From: Azospirillum brasilense
GTDB lineage: Bacteria > Pseudomonadota > Alphaproteobacteria > Azospirillales > Azospirillaceae
Length of the DNA stretch: 64,000 nt
NCBI RefSeq assembly: GCF_007827795.1
Contig: NZ_VITI01000004.1
Location: 124,001 to 188,000 of the forward strand
Direction: 5' to 3'
Positions 9,305-17,902 of the stretch are shown in pieces. Positions within the stretch are counted from its first letter, which is position 1. Each line of letters starts with the position of its first letter. The notes below the pieces were generated by a model, which was given only the letters and a program-made list of their open reading frames with translations, ran no database searches and was not told where the DNA came from. The position numbers and the translations under genes are program-made.

Positions 9305-11161
9305 TCAGAAATCTCCTTCATCGTCGAGCGGGTAATAAACCCCGTCGTCCTGCTGCATGACCATAAGGTCGGGATTCTCGCCGTCATCCGCAACCTGGGG
9401 CTCGGCCTCGACCGCCGCCTTGAGGTCGCGGACGTCGGTGATCTTCGCGCCGGGAAAGGCGTCCAGAACGGCGCGCACCACCGGATGCGCCTCCGCCTCC
9501 TCCAGCGCGCGCCTCTGGGCGGCCTGCTCCTGCTGGATCAGCGTCGGCTCGCCCGGCGCGTCCGACACGATGACGACCCAGCGCTGGCCGGTCCATTCCG
9601 TCAACAGCTGGCCGACGCGATTCGGCAGGGTCGACGGGGCCAGGGTCGTCAGCCGCAGTTCCAGCCGCCCCGGCTCCAGGCGCACCAGATGGACGCTGCC
9701 GGTCAGGTGGCCGTAGAGCGCGCCCTCGCGCTTCTCCGCGAAGACCTGGACCAGCGTGCGGAAGTCGCGCGGCATCGCCACGCGCTCCTCGTCCGCCACG
9801 GCGACGGCAACGGTCTGCACGGGTTGGGCAACCGGCTGCGGGCTCGGCTGTGCCTGGGCCACGGCGCGCACGGCGGAGCCGCCCACCGCCACCGGCCCGC
9901 CACCGGGACCGCGTGGGGCCGAGCCACCACCTTGTCCACCCTGCCCGCCACCGTTCTGCAAATTCTGGAACTGGCGGATCAGGTCGCCCGGGGTCGGCAT
10001 ATCGGCGGCGTAGGACAGCCGCACGATGACCATCTCCAGCGCCTGCTGCGGCACCGGGGCCGCCTGCACCTCGCCCAGCCCCTTCAGCAACAGTTGCCAC
10101 GCGCGGGTCAGCGCCGGCATGCCGAGCTTGGCCGACAGGGCGGCGCCGCGGGTGCGCTCCGCCTCCGGCAGGCCGGGGTCGTTGGCGCTGTCCGGCACGA
10201 CCTTCAGCCGCGTCAGATTGTGCACGAGGTCGAGAAGGTCCTGGAGGATCACCACCGGATCGGCGCCGACGCGGTGCAGGTCGGACAGGATGTCCATCGC
10301 CTCCGCCGGCTTGGCCGAGACGGCGGCCTCGAACAGGTCGATCACCTTGGAGCGGTCGGCCAGACCCAGCATGTCGCGCACCTGCTGGGCGGTCACCGTG
10401 CCGGCGGCCAGCGCGATGGCCTGGTCGAGCAGCGACAGACCGTCGCGCACCGACCCGTCGGCGGCCCGCGCGATCAGGGATGCTGCGTCCGGCTCGATCC
10501 CCGCCCCTTCCAGGCCGGTGATGCGGGTGAAATGCTCCTTCAGCACCTGGGCGTCGACGCGCCGCAGGTCGAAACGCTGGCAACGCGAGAGCACCGTCAC
10601 CGGCACCTTGCGGATCTCGGTGGTGGCGAAGACGAACTTCACATGGGCCGGCGGTTCCTCCAGCGTCTTCAAAAGCGCGTTGAACGCGCTCTTGGAGAGC
10701 ATGTGGACCTCGTCGATGATGTAGAGCTTGTAGCGCGCCGAGACGGGGGCGTAGCGCACACCGTCGATGATCTCGCGGATGTCGTCCACGCCGGTGTGGC
10801 TGGCGGCGTCCATCTCCATCACATCGACGTGGCGGTCCTCGGCGATGGCGCGGCAATTGTCGCAGACGCCGCAGGGCGTCACGGTCGGCCCGCCGGTGCC
10901 GTCCGGCCCGGTGCAGTTCAGCGCGCGGGCGATGATGCGGGCGGTCGTCGTCTTGCCCACGCCGCGCACGCCGGTCAGCATGAAGGCCTGGGCGATGCGG
11001 CCCGAATGGATGGCGTTGGTCAGGGTGCGGACGAGCGCGTCCTGCCCGATCAGCTCGGCAAAGCTCTTCGGACGGTATTTCCGCGCCAGCACCCGGTAGG
11101 CGAGGCCCCCGGACGTCCCGGAAACGGAAGAGGACATATCGGCAACGGTGGTATCGGTCAC
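9305..11161 (-). CDS. dnaX: DNA polymerase III subunits gamma and tau
   Basis: A 618-residue clamp-loader ATPase. Walker A is GVRGVGKTTT (about residues 64-73). The zinc-binding cysteines are Cys82, Cys97, Cys100 and Cys103. Walker B is IIDEVHML, and the sensor/SRC motif is LSRCQRFDLRR. The C-terminal third carries a Gly/Gln-rich linker (GGGQGGQGGGSAPRGPGGG) and the tau domain IV/V region that contacts helicase and polymerase. No A-AAA-AAG slippery heptamer was noticed, so a frameshifted gamma form as in E. coli is not evident. It is the first protein gene after the SRP RNA gene on the same strand. Confidence 0.97.
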   Translation of the reverse strand: MTDTTVADMSSSVSGTSGGLAYRVLARKYRPKSFAELIGQDALVRTLTNAIHSGRIAQAFMLTGVRGVGKTTTARIIARALNCTGPDGTGGPTVTPCGVCDNCRAIAEDRHVDVMEMDAASHTGVDDIREIIDGVRYAPVSARYKLYIIDEVHMLSKSAFNALLKTLEEPPAHVKFVFATTEIRKVPVTVLSRCQRFDLRRVDAQVLKEHFTRITGLEGAGIEPDAASLIARAADGSVRDGLSLLDQAIALAAGTVTAQQVRDMLGLADRSKVIDLFEAAVSAKPAEAMDILSDLHRVGADPVVILQDLLDLVHNLTRLKVVPDSANDPGLPEAERTRGAALSAKLGMPALTRAWQLLLKGLGEVQAAPVPQQALEMVIVRLSYAADMPTPGDLIRQFQNLQNGGGQGGQGGGSAPRGPGGGPVAVGGSAVRAVAQAQPSPQPVAQPVQTVAVAVADEERVAMPRDFRTLVQVFAEKREGALYGHLTGSVHLVRLEPGRLELRLTTLAPSTLPNRVGQLLTEWTGQRWVVIVSDAPGEPTLIQQEQAAQRRALEEAEAHPVVRAVLDAFPGAKITDVRDLKAAVEAEPQVADDGENPDLMVMQQDDGVYYPLDDEGDF

Positions 11162-11280
11162 GCGGCTGGCCCGGTAATCGGCTTCACGACGGAGCGCAGA
11201 ATAGCGTCACGGCACAGGGCTGTCGCCGTTTCAATTCGCTGAAACGATTTGACTGGCGTAACGATTTCATGGGGAAGGGT

Positions 11281-11377
11281 GGGAGACTGGACGAACGACC
11301 CGAGCCGAAACTCGTTACGGCTGCTTCCTTCCGGACCTGACCGGGTTGGCGAGGGACTCGTCCGCCGCCAGCCTCCC
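11281..11377 (-). ncRNA. ffs: Signal recognition particle 4.5S RNA
   Basis: Read on the minus strand, the core GGTCAGGTCCGGAAGGAAGC is the universal SRP domain IV motif that binds Ffh. The ends GGGAGGCTGG and CCAGTCTCCC pair to close a single long hairpin of about 97 nt, the size of the bacterial 4.5S form without an Alu domain. It lies about 120 bases upstream of dnaX on the same strand, a common placement. The exact ends are set by pairing, not by mapping. Confidence 0.95.
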
Positions 11378-11457
11378 GCGCCTTATATCGGCGATCAGGC
11401 CGTCCCATGCAAGGCCAATCTGCGCCGATCTGCCGGCCTTCCGTTTGACGCGGAACG

Positions 11458-11493
11458 AAAAAGCCCCGCGTCCGGCGGAACGCGGGGCTTTTC
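11458..11493. terminator. Bidirectional rho-independent terminator
   Basis: AAAAGCCCCGCG and CGCGGGGCTTTT flank a 10-base loop, giving a GC-rich stem with a T tract on either strand. On the minus strand it lies just downstream of the cytochrome c gene stop, so it ends that transcript before the SRP RNA gene. Confidence 0.9.
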
Positions 11494-11531
11494 CTCTTCC
11501 CAGGCCTCGTCCCGGATGGAACCGAGGCGCG

Positions 11532-12071
11532 TTACTGCGGCAGCGGCGCCGGGCTGTCGGACAGGGAGCGCAGATAGGCGATGATGTTCGCCCGGTCCTG
11601 GTCCTTCTTCACGCCGGCGAAGGTCATCTTGGTGCCCGGCGCGTAGGCCTTCGGGTCGTAGAGGAAGTGGTTCAGCTCGTCGTAGTTCCAGGGGCCGGCC
11701 TTGCCCTTGATGGCATCGGAATAGGCGAAGCCGTCGATATGACCGTGCGCGGCGCCGACGATGCCGTAGAGGTTCGGGCCGACCTTGTTCGCGCCGCCCT
11801 TGTCGAAGCTGTGGCAGGCGGCGCAGGCCTTGGCCGCGGACTGGCCGGCGGCGGCGTCGGCCTTGGCGAGCAGCGGGGCGATCTCGGCGGGGCCGGACGG
11901 GGCCGCGCCACCGGTGGGAGCCGGAGCGGCGCCGTCCGGCATGGCCACCACATAGGCGGGTTTCTCAAGCGACTTCGGGTGCACCAGAACTTCCGCGGCG
12001 AAGCCCGCCAGCATGGCGATCAGACCCGCCAGCAGCACGGCGCCGAAAATCTTGTTCCACTCCATGCTCAT
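11532..12071 (-). CDS. Membrane-anchored class I cytochrome c
   Basis: A 179-residue electron carrier. An uncleaved N-terminal helix (FGAVLLAGLIAMLAGFAAEVLV, about residues 9-30) anchors it to the inner membrane. A Pro/Ala/Gly linker follows (about 45-62). The haem motif is CAACH with distal ligand Met in GTKMTFAG, and VGPNLYGIVG is the conserved post-haem strand. This is the CycM/c552-like family that shuttles electrons between the bc1 complex and terminal oxidase in alphaproteobacteria. The neighbouring order cytochrome c, kdsB, pheA is common in that class. It is divergent from kdsB. ATG start at 12071; a second ATG lies two codons in. Confidence 0.93.
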   Translation of the reverse strand: MSMEWNKIFGAVLLAGLIAMLAGFAAEVLVHPKSLEKPAYVVAMPDGAAPAPTGGAAPSGPAEIAPLLAKADAAAGQSAAKACAACHSFDKGGANKVGPNLYGIVGAAHGHIDGFAYSDAIKGKAGPWNYDELNHFLYDPKAYAPGTKMTFAGVKKDQDRANIIAYLRSLSDSPAPLPQ

Positions 12072-12307
12072 AACGTCTTGTTCCCCTTTTTGTCGTGCCG
12101 CGGGTCCGTCGCCAGGGCTGGCTGGTTCTCCGCCGCACGATAGCGTGACCGCGGCGGCTTGTCACCGCTTCGGCCCCCTCCCATGCCACAGGAATGTCGG
12201 TTCTCCGACTGTTGGCCGTCTGAATATTGGACCGACGCCGCTTGACGCAAAGGGCGATCCATGGTTCACCCGCCCGACCTTTCGACGCGACAGGGGGCCG
12301 TTCCATC

Positions 12308-13135
12308 ATGAACGCCGACATGAACGCCGACATGAACGCCAGCGCAGACATCCGGAGCACGGCGAACCCGCCGCCCTCAAATCCCCCACCCTCAAATCCA
12401 ATCGTCGTGATTCCCGCCCGCATGGCCTCCACCCGCCTGCCGGGCAAGCCGCTGGCCGACATCGGCGGGGCGCCGATGATCGTGCAGGTGTGGCGCCGCG
12501 CCATGGAGGCGGAGATCGGCCCGGTGGTGGTCGCCTGCGCCGAGCCGGAGATCGCCGCGGCGGTGGAAGCGGCGGGCGGCACCGCCGTCCTGACCCGGCC
12601 CGACCATCCCTCGGGCTCCGACCGCATCTTCGAGGCGGTCAGCCTGCTCGACCCGGAGGGGAAGTACGACGCGGTGGTGAACGTGCAGGGCGACCTGCCG
12701 ACCATCGAGCCCGCCGTGGTGCGCGCCGCCTTCGCCCCACTGTCCGACCCGCAGGTCGACATCGCCACGCTGGTGGTCGAGATCACGCGGGAGGAGGAGC
12801 GCACCGACCCCAACGTGGTGAAGGCCATCCTGGAGCTGCCGCCCGGCGCCCGGCGCGGCCGCGCCCTCTATTTCAGCCGCGCCACCGCACCCTGGGGCGA
12901 CGGGCCGCTGTTCCACCACATCGGGCTTTACGCCTACCGCCGCGCCGCGCTGGAGCGCTACGTTCGCCTGCCGCCCTCGGCGCTGGAGCAGCGGGAGCGG
13001 CTGGAGCAGCTCCGCGCGCTGGCCTTCGGCATGCGCATCGACGCCGCCGTCGTTGACGCGGTTCCGCTCGGCGTCGATACTCCCGCCGACCTGGAGCGCG
13101 CCCGCGCGATCCTTGCCAAGCGCACTTCCCTTTAA
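12308..13135 (+). CDS. kdsB: CMP-KDO synthetase (3-deoxy-manno-octulosonate cytidylyltransferase)
   Basis: A 275-residue enzyme that activates KDO with CTP for lipopolysaccharide inner-core synthesis. Motifs: [18 protein letters not shown] (nucleotide-binding), [23 protein letters not shown] (metal-binding Asp) and [10 protein letters not shown]. The N-terminus carries about 35 extra residues encoded by short tandem repeats: three 12-base copies of ATGAACGCCGAC and two PPPSN units. Because each 12-base copy offers an in-frame ATG, the start could be 12308, 12320 or 12332. Compared with typical KdsB (about 245-250 residues) this tail is not needed for catalysis. Confidence 0.95.
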   Translation: MNADMNADMNASADIRSTANPPPSNPPPSNPIVVIPARMASTRLPGKPLADIGGAPMIVQVWRRAMEAEIGPVVVACAEPEIAAAVEAAGGTAVLTRPDHPSGSDRIFEAVSLLDPEGKYDAVVNVQGDLPTIEPAVVRAAFAPLSDPQVDIATLVVEITREEERTDPNVVKAILELPPGARRGRALYFSRATAPWGDGPLFHHIGLYAYRRAALERYVRLPPSALEQRERLEQLRALAFGMRIDAAVVDAVPLGVDTPADLERARAILAKRTSL

Positions 13136-13149
13136 AAGAAGATCTCCCG

Positions 13150-14034
13150 ATGACGACTTCGAACGTGATCGCCTTCCAGGGCCTGCCCGGCGCCTATTCG
13201 GACCTGTCCTGCCGGACGGTCTTTCCGGACATGACGACGCTGCCCTGCGCCACGTTCGAGGACGCCTTCGCCGCGGTGCGCGAGGGGCGCGCGGCGCTCG
13301 CCATGATCCCGGTGGAGAACTCCATCGCCGGGCGCGTGGCCGACAACCACCATCTGCTGCCCGAAGGCGGCCTGCACATCATCGGCGAGCATTTCCAGCG
13401 GGTGAACCACCAGCTCCTCGCCCCGAGGGGCGCGACGCTGGCCGGGCTGAAGACGGTGCGCAGCCACATCCAGGCGCTGTCCCAGTGCCGCAACATGACG
13501 CGCGAACTGGGGCTGACGGCGATCTCCCACGCCGACACGGCGGGCGCCGCCGCCGAGATCGCCAAGCTGGGCGACCCGCAGCACGCCGCCATCGCCTCCT
13601 CGCTGGCGGCGGAGATCTACGGCCTGGACATCCTGAAGGGCGGCATCGAGGACGCGGAGCACAACACCACCCGCTTCCTGATCCTGTCCCGCGAGCCGAA
13701 GACCCCGCCGCTGCCCACCGAGGGGACCGGGGCCAAGATCATCACCACCTTCGTCTTCCGCGTGCGCAGCGTGCCGGCGGCCCTCTACAAGGCGCTGGGC
13801 GGCTTCGCCACCAACGGCATCAACATGACGAAGCTGGAAAGCTACATGGTCGGCGGGCACTTCACCCAGACCCAGTTCTACGCCGACGTGGAAGGCCATC
13901 CGGAGGAGCGCTCCCTGCGTCTGGCGCTGGAGGAGCTGGCCTTCTTCGCCCGCGCGGGCGAGGTGAAGATCCTGGGCGTCTACCCCGCCAACCCCTTCCG
14001 CTATCAGGAAAGCCAGCGCATCGGCGAGGATTGA
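13150..14034 (+). CDS. pheA: Prephenate dehydratase
   Basis: A 294-residue monofunctional enzyme making phenylpyruvate from prephenate for phenylalanine synthesis. The PDT domain spans about residues 5-185 (FQGLPGAYSDLSCR at the start, MIPVENSIAGRVADNH, NTTRFLIL at the end). The C-terminal ACT domain (about 195-285) contains ESYMVGGHFTQTQFYADVEG, the ESRP-like allosteric phenylalanine site. There is no chorismate mutase domain. It follows kdsB by 14 bases and is probably in the same operon. Confidence 0.96.
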   Translation: MTTSNVIAFQGLPGAYSDLSCRTVFPDMTTLPCATFEDAFAAVREGRAALAMIPVENSIAGRVADNHHLLPEGGLHIIGEHFQRVNHQLLAPRGATLAGLKTVRSHIQALSQCRNMTRELGLTAISHADTAGAAAEIAKLGDPQHAAIASSLAAEIYGLDILKGGIEDAEHNTTRFLILSREPKTPPLPTEGTGAKIITTFVFRVRSVPAALYKALGGFATNGINMTKLESYMVGGHFTQTQFYADVEGHPEERSLRLALEELAFFARAGEVKILGVYPANPFRYQESQRIGED

Positions 14035-14053
14035 GGGAAGGAGCGGGCCCGCC

Positions 14054-14226
14054 TGCCCCCACCCTTCCCACGGCTTCGCCGCGGGCCCCTTCCCTCCCCC
14101 GCTATCGCAGGAGAGGGAGCTTAATCCCCTCCCCTGCGAAGCTCTCGCACAAACCAAAGGTTTGCGCTGACGCGACAGGCGGACCTCTGGTCCGCCGAGA
14201 GCGGGGGAGGGTTAGGGAGGGGGCAA
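14054..14226. repeat. Palindromic intergenic repeat, copy B, with nested two-hairpin insert
   Basis: Same outer consensus as copy A, but the right arm is interrupted at about 14140-14205 by a module with two perfect small hairpins: AAACCAAAGGTTT and GGCGGACC-TCT-GGTCCGCC, joined by GCTGACGCGACA. The same module recurs in opposite orientation at 27785-27850. It lies between the convergent pheA and nudC genes. Confidence 0.85.
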
Positions 14227-14255
14227 TGACCGAGGGGGCACGCGATGCGACGCCC

Positions 14256-15185
14256 TCACTCCCCCTCGGCGATCCACTCGTCGATCAGGCGGCGGGCGAT
14301 GCTGTCGGGGCGGGCGAGGCGGAACTCCTCGCTGGGAGTAAAGGTCCGCAGAAACTCGCGGTCGAACCAATGGGCCGTCTCCAGCTCCTCCAGGTCCGTC
14401 TGGATGTCCAGCGTCACCGCCCGCGCGCTGAAGCCCAGCATCAGCGAGGACGGGAAGGGCCAGGGCTGGGATGAGTGGTAGCGGATGTCGGTGACCTCCA
14501 GCCCCACCTCCTCCAGCACCTCGCGCTTCACGCTGTCCTCCAGGCTTTCGCCCGGCTCGACGAAGCCGGCCAGCACCGAATGCATGCCCGGCGGGAAGCG
14601 GGAGTTGCGGCCCAGCACCATGCGTCCGGCCCCGTCATGGACCAGCATGATCACCGCCGGGTCGGTGCGCGGGAAATGGTGCGTGGCACAGTCCGGGTTG
14701 GTGCAGACGCGCACGTGCCCGCCCTCGGCACCCATAGCGACGGAGCCGCAGACGCCGCAGAAGCGGTGCCGGGCGTTCCACCAGGTGATGCCGCGGGCGT
14801 AGGCGCACAGCCCGGCCTCCGTCGCCTCCATCAGCGGGCCGACGGCGCGCAGGTCCTCGAAGCGACCGAGCCCGGCCAGGGCCGGATGCTCCTCCGGCGC
14901 TTCCAGACCGGTCAGGTCCACGGTGAACTGCGGCACGCCGTCCAGCAGGCCGAGGAAGACCGGCTCCACGCCCCAGTCGCCACCACAGGCCACGGCGACC
15001 GCGCGGGCCGAGTCGGCGTCGCCGGTCACGAAGTTGCGCGATTTCGCCACGGGCAGCAGGCGCGCGTTCGGCGAGGCCCAGGCGTCTTTCAGCCAGTCCT
15101 TGTCCTTGCGGCGCACGGCGGCGCGGTCGAGCGGAATGCCGGCGTAGGCGTTCGGGCGGTCGGGTGGGGAGGAGCGGTCGTGCAT
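14256..15185 (-). CDS. nudC: NAD(+) diphosphatase (Nudix)
   Basis: A 309-residue Nudix hydrolase that cleaves NAD(H), and in the NudC family also removes NAD caps from RNA 5' ends. It has the zinc ribbon (CGVCG then CTNPDC, about residues 155-175) placed before the catalytic domain, and a full Nudix box (GFVEPGESLEDSV followed by REVLEEVGLE). The downstream SQPWPFPSSLMLGF is the NudC SQPWPFPxS signature that separates it from other Nudix enzymes. The ATG at 15185 begins MHDRSSPPDRPNAYAG; the longer frame upstream overlaps the divergent hisN leader and lacks coding character. Confidence 0.95.
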   Translation of the reverse strand: MHDRSSPPDRPNAYAGIPLDRAAVRRKDKDWLKDAWASPNARLLPVAKSRNFVTGDADSARAVAVACGGDWGVEPVFLGLLDGVPQFTVDLTGLEAPEEHPALAGLGRFEDLRAVGPLMEATEAGLCAYARGITWWNARHRFCGVCGSVAMGAEGGHVRVCTNPDCATHHFPRTDPAVIMLVHDGAGRMVLGRNSRFPPGMHSVLAGFVEPGESLEDSVKREVLEEVGLEVTDIRYHSSQPWPFPSSLMLGFSARAVTLDIQTDLEELETAHWFDREFLRTFTPSEEFRLARPDSIARRLIDEWIAEGE

Positions 15186-15327
15186 GGCGAAGAGGCTGCC
15201 ACAAGCCCGCGGAACGGGGAAGCGGCGTCCCGCGCAACCCTCCCCCCGCATTGATGGTTTGCGCCGGGAGAGCACCCGACTAGGATGCCGTCCTCGTCCC
15301 AACCACGCGCATTCCGGCGGAGCGACC

Positions 15328-16110
15328 ATGACCGAACCCTGCCCCACCCCCCTGGTGACCCTGGCGGAGCGTCTGGCCGACGCCTCCGGCCCGGTCATCC
15401 GCCAGTATTTCCGCACGCCGGTGGCGGTGGACGACAAGGCCGACGCCTCCCCCGTCACCATCGCCGACCGCGAGGCGGAGCGGACCATCCGCACCATCAT
15501 CGAGGCCGAGCGCCCCGACGACGGCATCTATGGCGAGGAGTTCGGGACCAAGAACCTGGACGCCGAGTGGGTGTGGGTGATCGACCCCATCGACGGCACC
15601 AAGTCCTTCATCACCGGCCGCCCGATCTTCGGAACGCTGATCGCCCTGCTGCACCGCGGTCGCCCGGTGCTGGGGGTCATCGACCAGCCCATCGTCCGGG
15701 ACCGCTGGCTGGGCGTCGAGGGCCGCCCCACCCTGTTCAACGGCCAGCCGGCCCGCGTGCGCGCGTGCGCCGGGGGGCTGGCCGCGGCGACGCTGGGCAC
15801 CACCTCGCCCGACCTGTTCCCCGGTGCGGACCAGGACGCCTTCCGCCGGGTGGCGGGGGCGGCCAAGGTGTCCGTCTATGGCGGCGACTGCTACAGCTAC
15901 GGCCTGCTGGCGGCGGGCTATTACGACCTCGTCGTCGAATCGGGGCTGAAGCTCTACGACTTCGCGGCGCTGGTGCCGGTGGTGACCGGGGCCGGCGGGC
16001 TGATGACCGATTGGGACGGCCAGCCGCTCGACGCCAAGTCCAGCGGGCGGGTGGTCGCCGCGGGCGACGCCCGCACCCACCGCGAGACGCTGGCCGCCCT
16101 GGCCGGCTGA
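15328..16110 (+). CDS. hisN: Histidinol-phosphatase, inositol monophosphatase type
   Basis: A 260-residue Mg-dependent phosphatase of the IMPase fold. The metal sites are EEFG (Glu about 69), DPIDGTKSF (about 90-98) and LYDFAAL near residue 213, which replaces the usual WDxAA. The phrase DKADASPVTIADREAE and the FITGRPIFGTLIAL segment are typical of HisN proteins, which dephosphorylate histidinol phosphate in histidine synthesis in alphaproteobacteria and actinobacteria lacking HisB phosphatase. It is not linked to other his genes here. A general inositol-1-phosphatase role cannot be excluded. Confidence 0.88.
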   Translation: MTEPCPTPLVTLAERLADASGPVIRQYFRTPVAVDDKADASPVTIADREAERTIRTIIEAERPDDGIYGEEFGTKNLDAEWVWVIDPIDGTKSFITGRPIFGTLIALLHRGRPVLGVIDQPIVRDRWLGVEGRPTLFNGQPARVRACAGGLAAATLGTTSPDLFPGADQDAFRRVAGAAKVSVYGGDCYSYGLLAAGYYDLVVESGLKLYDFAALVPVVTGAGGLMTDWDGQPLDAKSSGRVVAAGDARTHRETLAALAG

Positions 16111-16128
16111 GACAGGAGGACCACGCCC

Positions 16129-16656
16129 ATGGCCACCATCGCCACGCCCGCCCGCTCCGTCTTCGAGACCTCGCCGGAGAAGCTGCGCCCCTTCCTGCAT
16201 TCGCTGGCCGGCCGGGTGTCGGGCGGGGCGAACTGGCTGGTCCGCAAGAAGACGGTCTGCGACCTGCTGCTGGGGCTGGACGCCTTCTTCGCCCTGCCGG
16301 CGGAGGAGCGCCGCGCCCTGATGGGCGCCGGGGAGGACGCCTCCAGCCAGGACGGCACCGGCCCGGAGGACTTCCGCAACGTCCTGCCGCTCTATGTCGG
16401 GGCGATCCTGGAAGGGCTGAAGGAGGAGGCCGTGACGGGGCCGGAGCAGGCGGCGATCTACATGCTGTCCATCCATCCGGAGCACCAGATGGCCGCGGAG
16501 GAATGGATGCTCGCCGACCCGCGCAACGGCAAGGCGGTGCGCCGGATGATGCGGTCCGACCGCCGCTACCGCCAGCTCATGGAGCGCATGGCGGACCATT
16601 GGAAGAAGACCCGCGCCGGTCAGGGCAGCAGCGAGACGGCCAGCAGCCCCAGGTAA
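16129..16656 (+). CDS. Conserved-looking protein of unknown function
   Basis: A 175-residue soluble protein, largely helical by composition, without signal peptide or membrane segment. It begins 18 bases after hisN with GACAGGAGG as ribosome site, so the two are probably co-transcribed. Charged helices include ERRALMGAGED and RRMMRSDRRYRQLMERMADHWKKTR. I recognise no domain. Its last 37 bases overlap the end of a small membrane protein gene on the other strand. Confidence 0.7.
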   Translation: MATIATPARSVFETSPEKLRPFLHSLAGRVSGGANWLVRKKTVCDLLLGLDAFFALPAEERRALMGAGEDASSQDGTGPEDFRNVLPLYVGAILEGLKEEAVTGPEQAAIYMLSIHPEHQMAAEEWMLADPRNGKAVRRMMRSDRRYRQLMERMADHWKKTRAGQGSSETASSPR

Positions 16657-16733
16657 ATGCCGATGAACAGGCCGAGGACGATTCCGTAATCCTCGTCGGT
16701 CATCGGGTTGGAATCGGGGTCGAACTGCCGCAT
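16620..16733 (-). CDS. 37-residue single-pass membrane microprotein
   Basis: The frame starts MRQFDPDSNPMTDEDYG, an acidic head, and ends with a single hydrophobic helix (IVLGLFIGIYLGLLAVSLLP). GGGAG lies 8 bases before the ATG. The longer upstream frame to 16901 has no good ribosome site and crosses a dispersed palindromic element, so the short form is preferred. The 3' ends of this gene and the plus-strand neighbour overlap by 37 bases. Function unknown. Confidence 0.55.
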   Translation of the reverse strand: MRQFDPDSNPMTDEDYGIVLGLFIGIYLGLLAVSLLP

Positions 16734-16827
16734 GATATACTCCCGGTGCGTCAACGGATTCCCAGAATAACCGTTGACGGGCCAAGAGTTCCCGCGACAA
16801 GGCCGTGACTTCCGGTGGACAGGGATG

Positions 16828-16894
16828 AACCACAGAGACACGGAGGCACAGAGAGGCCTCGTGTCGATGGCTCCGTGCCTCCGTGGTGAAAATT
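16828..16894. repeat. Dispersed palindrome of the CCACAGAGACACGGAGG type
   Basis: AACCACAGAGACACGGAGG... and its imperfect complement ...CTCCGTGCCTCCGTGGTG form a long stem. Elements starting with this phrase occur dispersed in many bacterial genomes; no gene is inside. Confidence 0.6.
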
Positions 16895-16898
16895 CCGA

Positions 16899-16932
16899 CA
16901 AAAAACGGACCGCGCCGGAGGGGCACGGTCCG
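16899..16932 (-). terminator. Rho-independent terminator of the aquaporin gene
   Basis: On the minus strand CGGACCG and CGGTCCG form the stem, followed by TTTTTTG. It lies about 55 bases past the aquaporin stop. Confidence 0.85.
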
Positions 16933-16986
16933 CGTAGTCGGGAGGGACCCGAAGGGAAGGGTCAGGAAGGACTCAGGTGGACGGAC

Positions 16987-17727
16987 TCAGGTGGAAGGCC
17001 GGGCCTCGCCGGTGATGGCCGGTTTCGGCGGCAGCTCCTCGGCCAGCGCACGGTAGGCCAGCCCGCCGAGCAGCCCGCCGACCAGCGGCGCCACCCAGAA
17101 GGCCCAGAGCTGTTGCAGCGCCCAGCCGCCGACGACCAGCGCCGGCCCCGTGCTGCGCGCCGGGTTCACCGACGTGTTGGTGACCGGGATGCTGATGAGG
17201 TGGATCAGCGTCAGCGCCAGACCGATGGCCAGCGGCGCGAAGCCGGCGGGCGCCCGCCGGTCGGTGGAGCCCAGGATGACGATCAGGAACATGAAGGTCA
17301 GGACCACCTCGGCCAGCAGGCCCGAGGTCAGGTTGTACGCGCCCGGCGAATGCTCCCCGTACCCGTTGGCGGCCAGCCCCTTGGCGGCCAGCGACCAGTC
17401 GGCCTTGCCGGTGGCGATGACGTACAGCACCACCGCCGCCAGGAAGGCGCCGACCAGCTGCGCGATGACATAGGGCAGGATGTCCTTGGCCGGGAAACGC
17501 CCGCCGGCCCACAGCCCCACCGTGACCGCCGGGTTCAGGTGGCAGCCGGAGATGTGGCCGACCGAGTAGGCCATGGTCAGCACCGTCAGGCCGAAGGCCA
17601 GGGAGACGCCGGTCAGCCCGATCCCGACCTCCGGAAAGGCGGCGGACAGCACGGCGCTGCCGCAGCCGCCGAAGACCAGCCAGAAGGTGCCGAGAAACTC
17701 CGCGCTCGTGCGCCGGAACATCGACAT
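16987..17727 (-). CDS. aqpZ: Aquaporin Z
   Basis: A 246-residue water channel of the MIP family with six membrane helices and two half-helices. Both NPA boxes are present (HLNPAVTVG near residue 62 and SVNPARSTG near 186). The selectivity filter looks like AqpZ rather than a glycerol channel: Phe in LAFGLTV, His in LIHLISIPV, Thr in VTNTSV and Arg in NPARS. The start at ATG 17727 ([18 protein letters not shown]) has GAGGTGG at ideal distance; an upstream in-frame extension is ignored. Confidence 0.96.
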   Translation of the reverse strand: MSMFRRTSAEFLGTFWLVFGGCGSAVLSAAFPEVGIGLTGVSLAFGLTVLTMAYSVGHISGCHLNPAVTVGLWAGGRFPAKDILPYVIAQLVGAFLAAVVLYVIATGKADWSLAAKGLAANGYGEHSPGAYNLTSGLLAEVVLTFMFLIVILGSTDRRAPAGFAPLAIGLALTLIHLISIPVTNTSVNPARSTGPALVVGGWALQQLWAFWVAPLVGGLLGGLAYRALAEELPPKPAITGEARPST

Positions 17728-17826
17728 GTCACCACCTCGTCGGGCTTGCCACATGTTCGCCTTTTTTGCGCCCCGGAACCGGCCGGCGCCAGCGGACGGG
17801 CGTAAGATACCGTTGCGTACGCGGAC

Positions 17827-17856
17827 TTGACGCGCCGCGAGGCGCGTACATGCTAA
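17827..17856 (+). promoter_or_regulatory. Possible promoter of the first yejA gene
   Basis: TTGACG at 17827 resembles a -35 box, with TGCTAA-like sequence about 17-18 bases downstream. A GCGCC/GGCGC inverted repeat sits in the spacer and could be an operator. Based on sequence likeness only. Confidence 0.35.
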
Positions 17857-17902
17857 GGCTGATCCGCCTCACGATCCCAGGCCAACCACATCAGGACCGA
17901 CG

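Noticed and set aside
9305..11161. Programmed frameshift in dnaX
   Set aside because: No A-AAA-AAG type heptamer noticed near the domain III/IV border.
8153..11242. Long plus-strand frame of about 1029 codons
   Set aside because: It is antisense to recR, ybaB and dnaX, is rich in Arg/His/Gln as is typical of GC-rich shadow frames, and has no motif.
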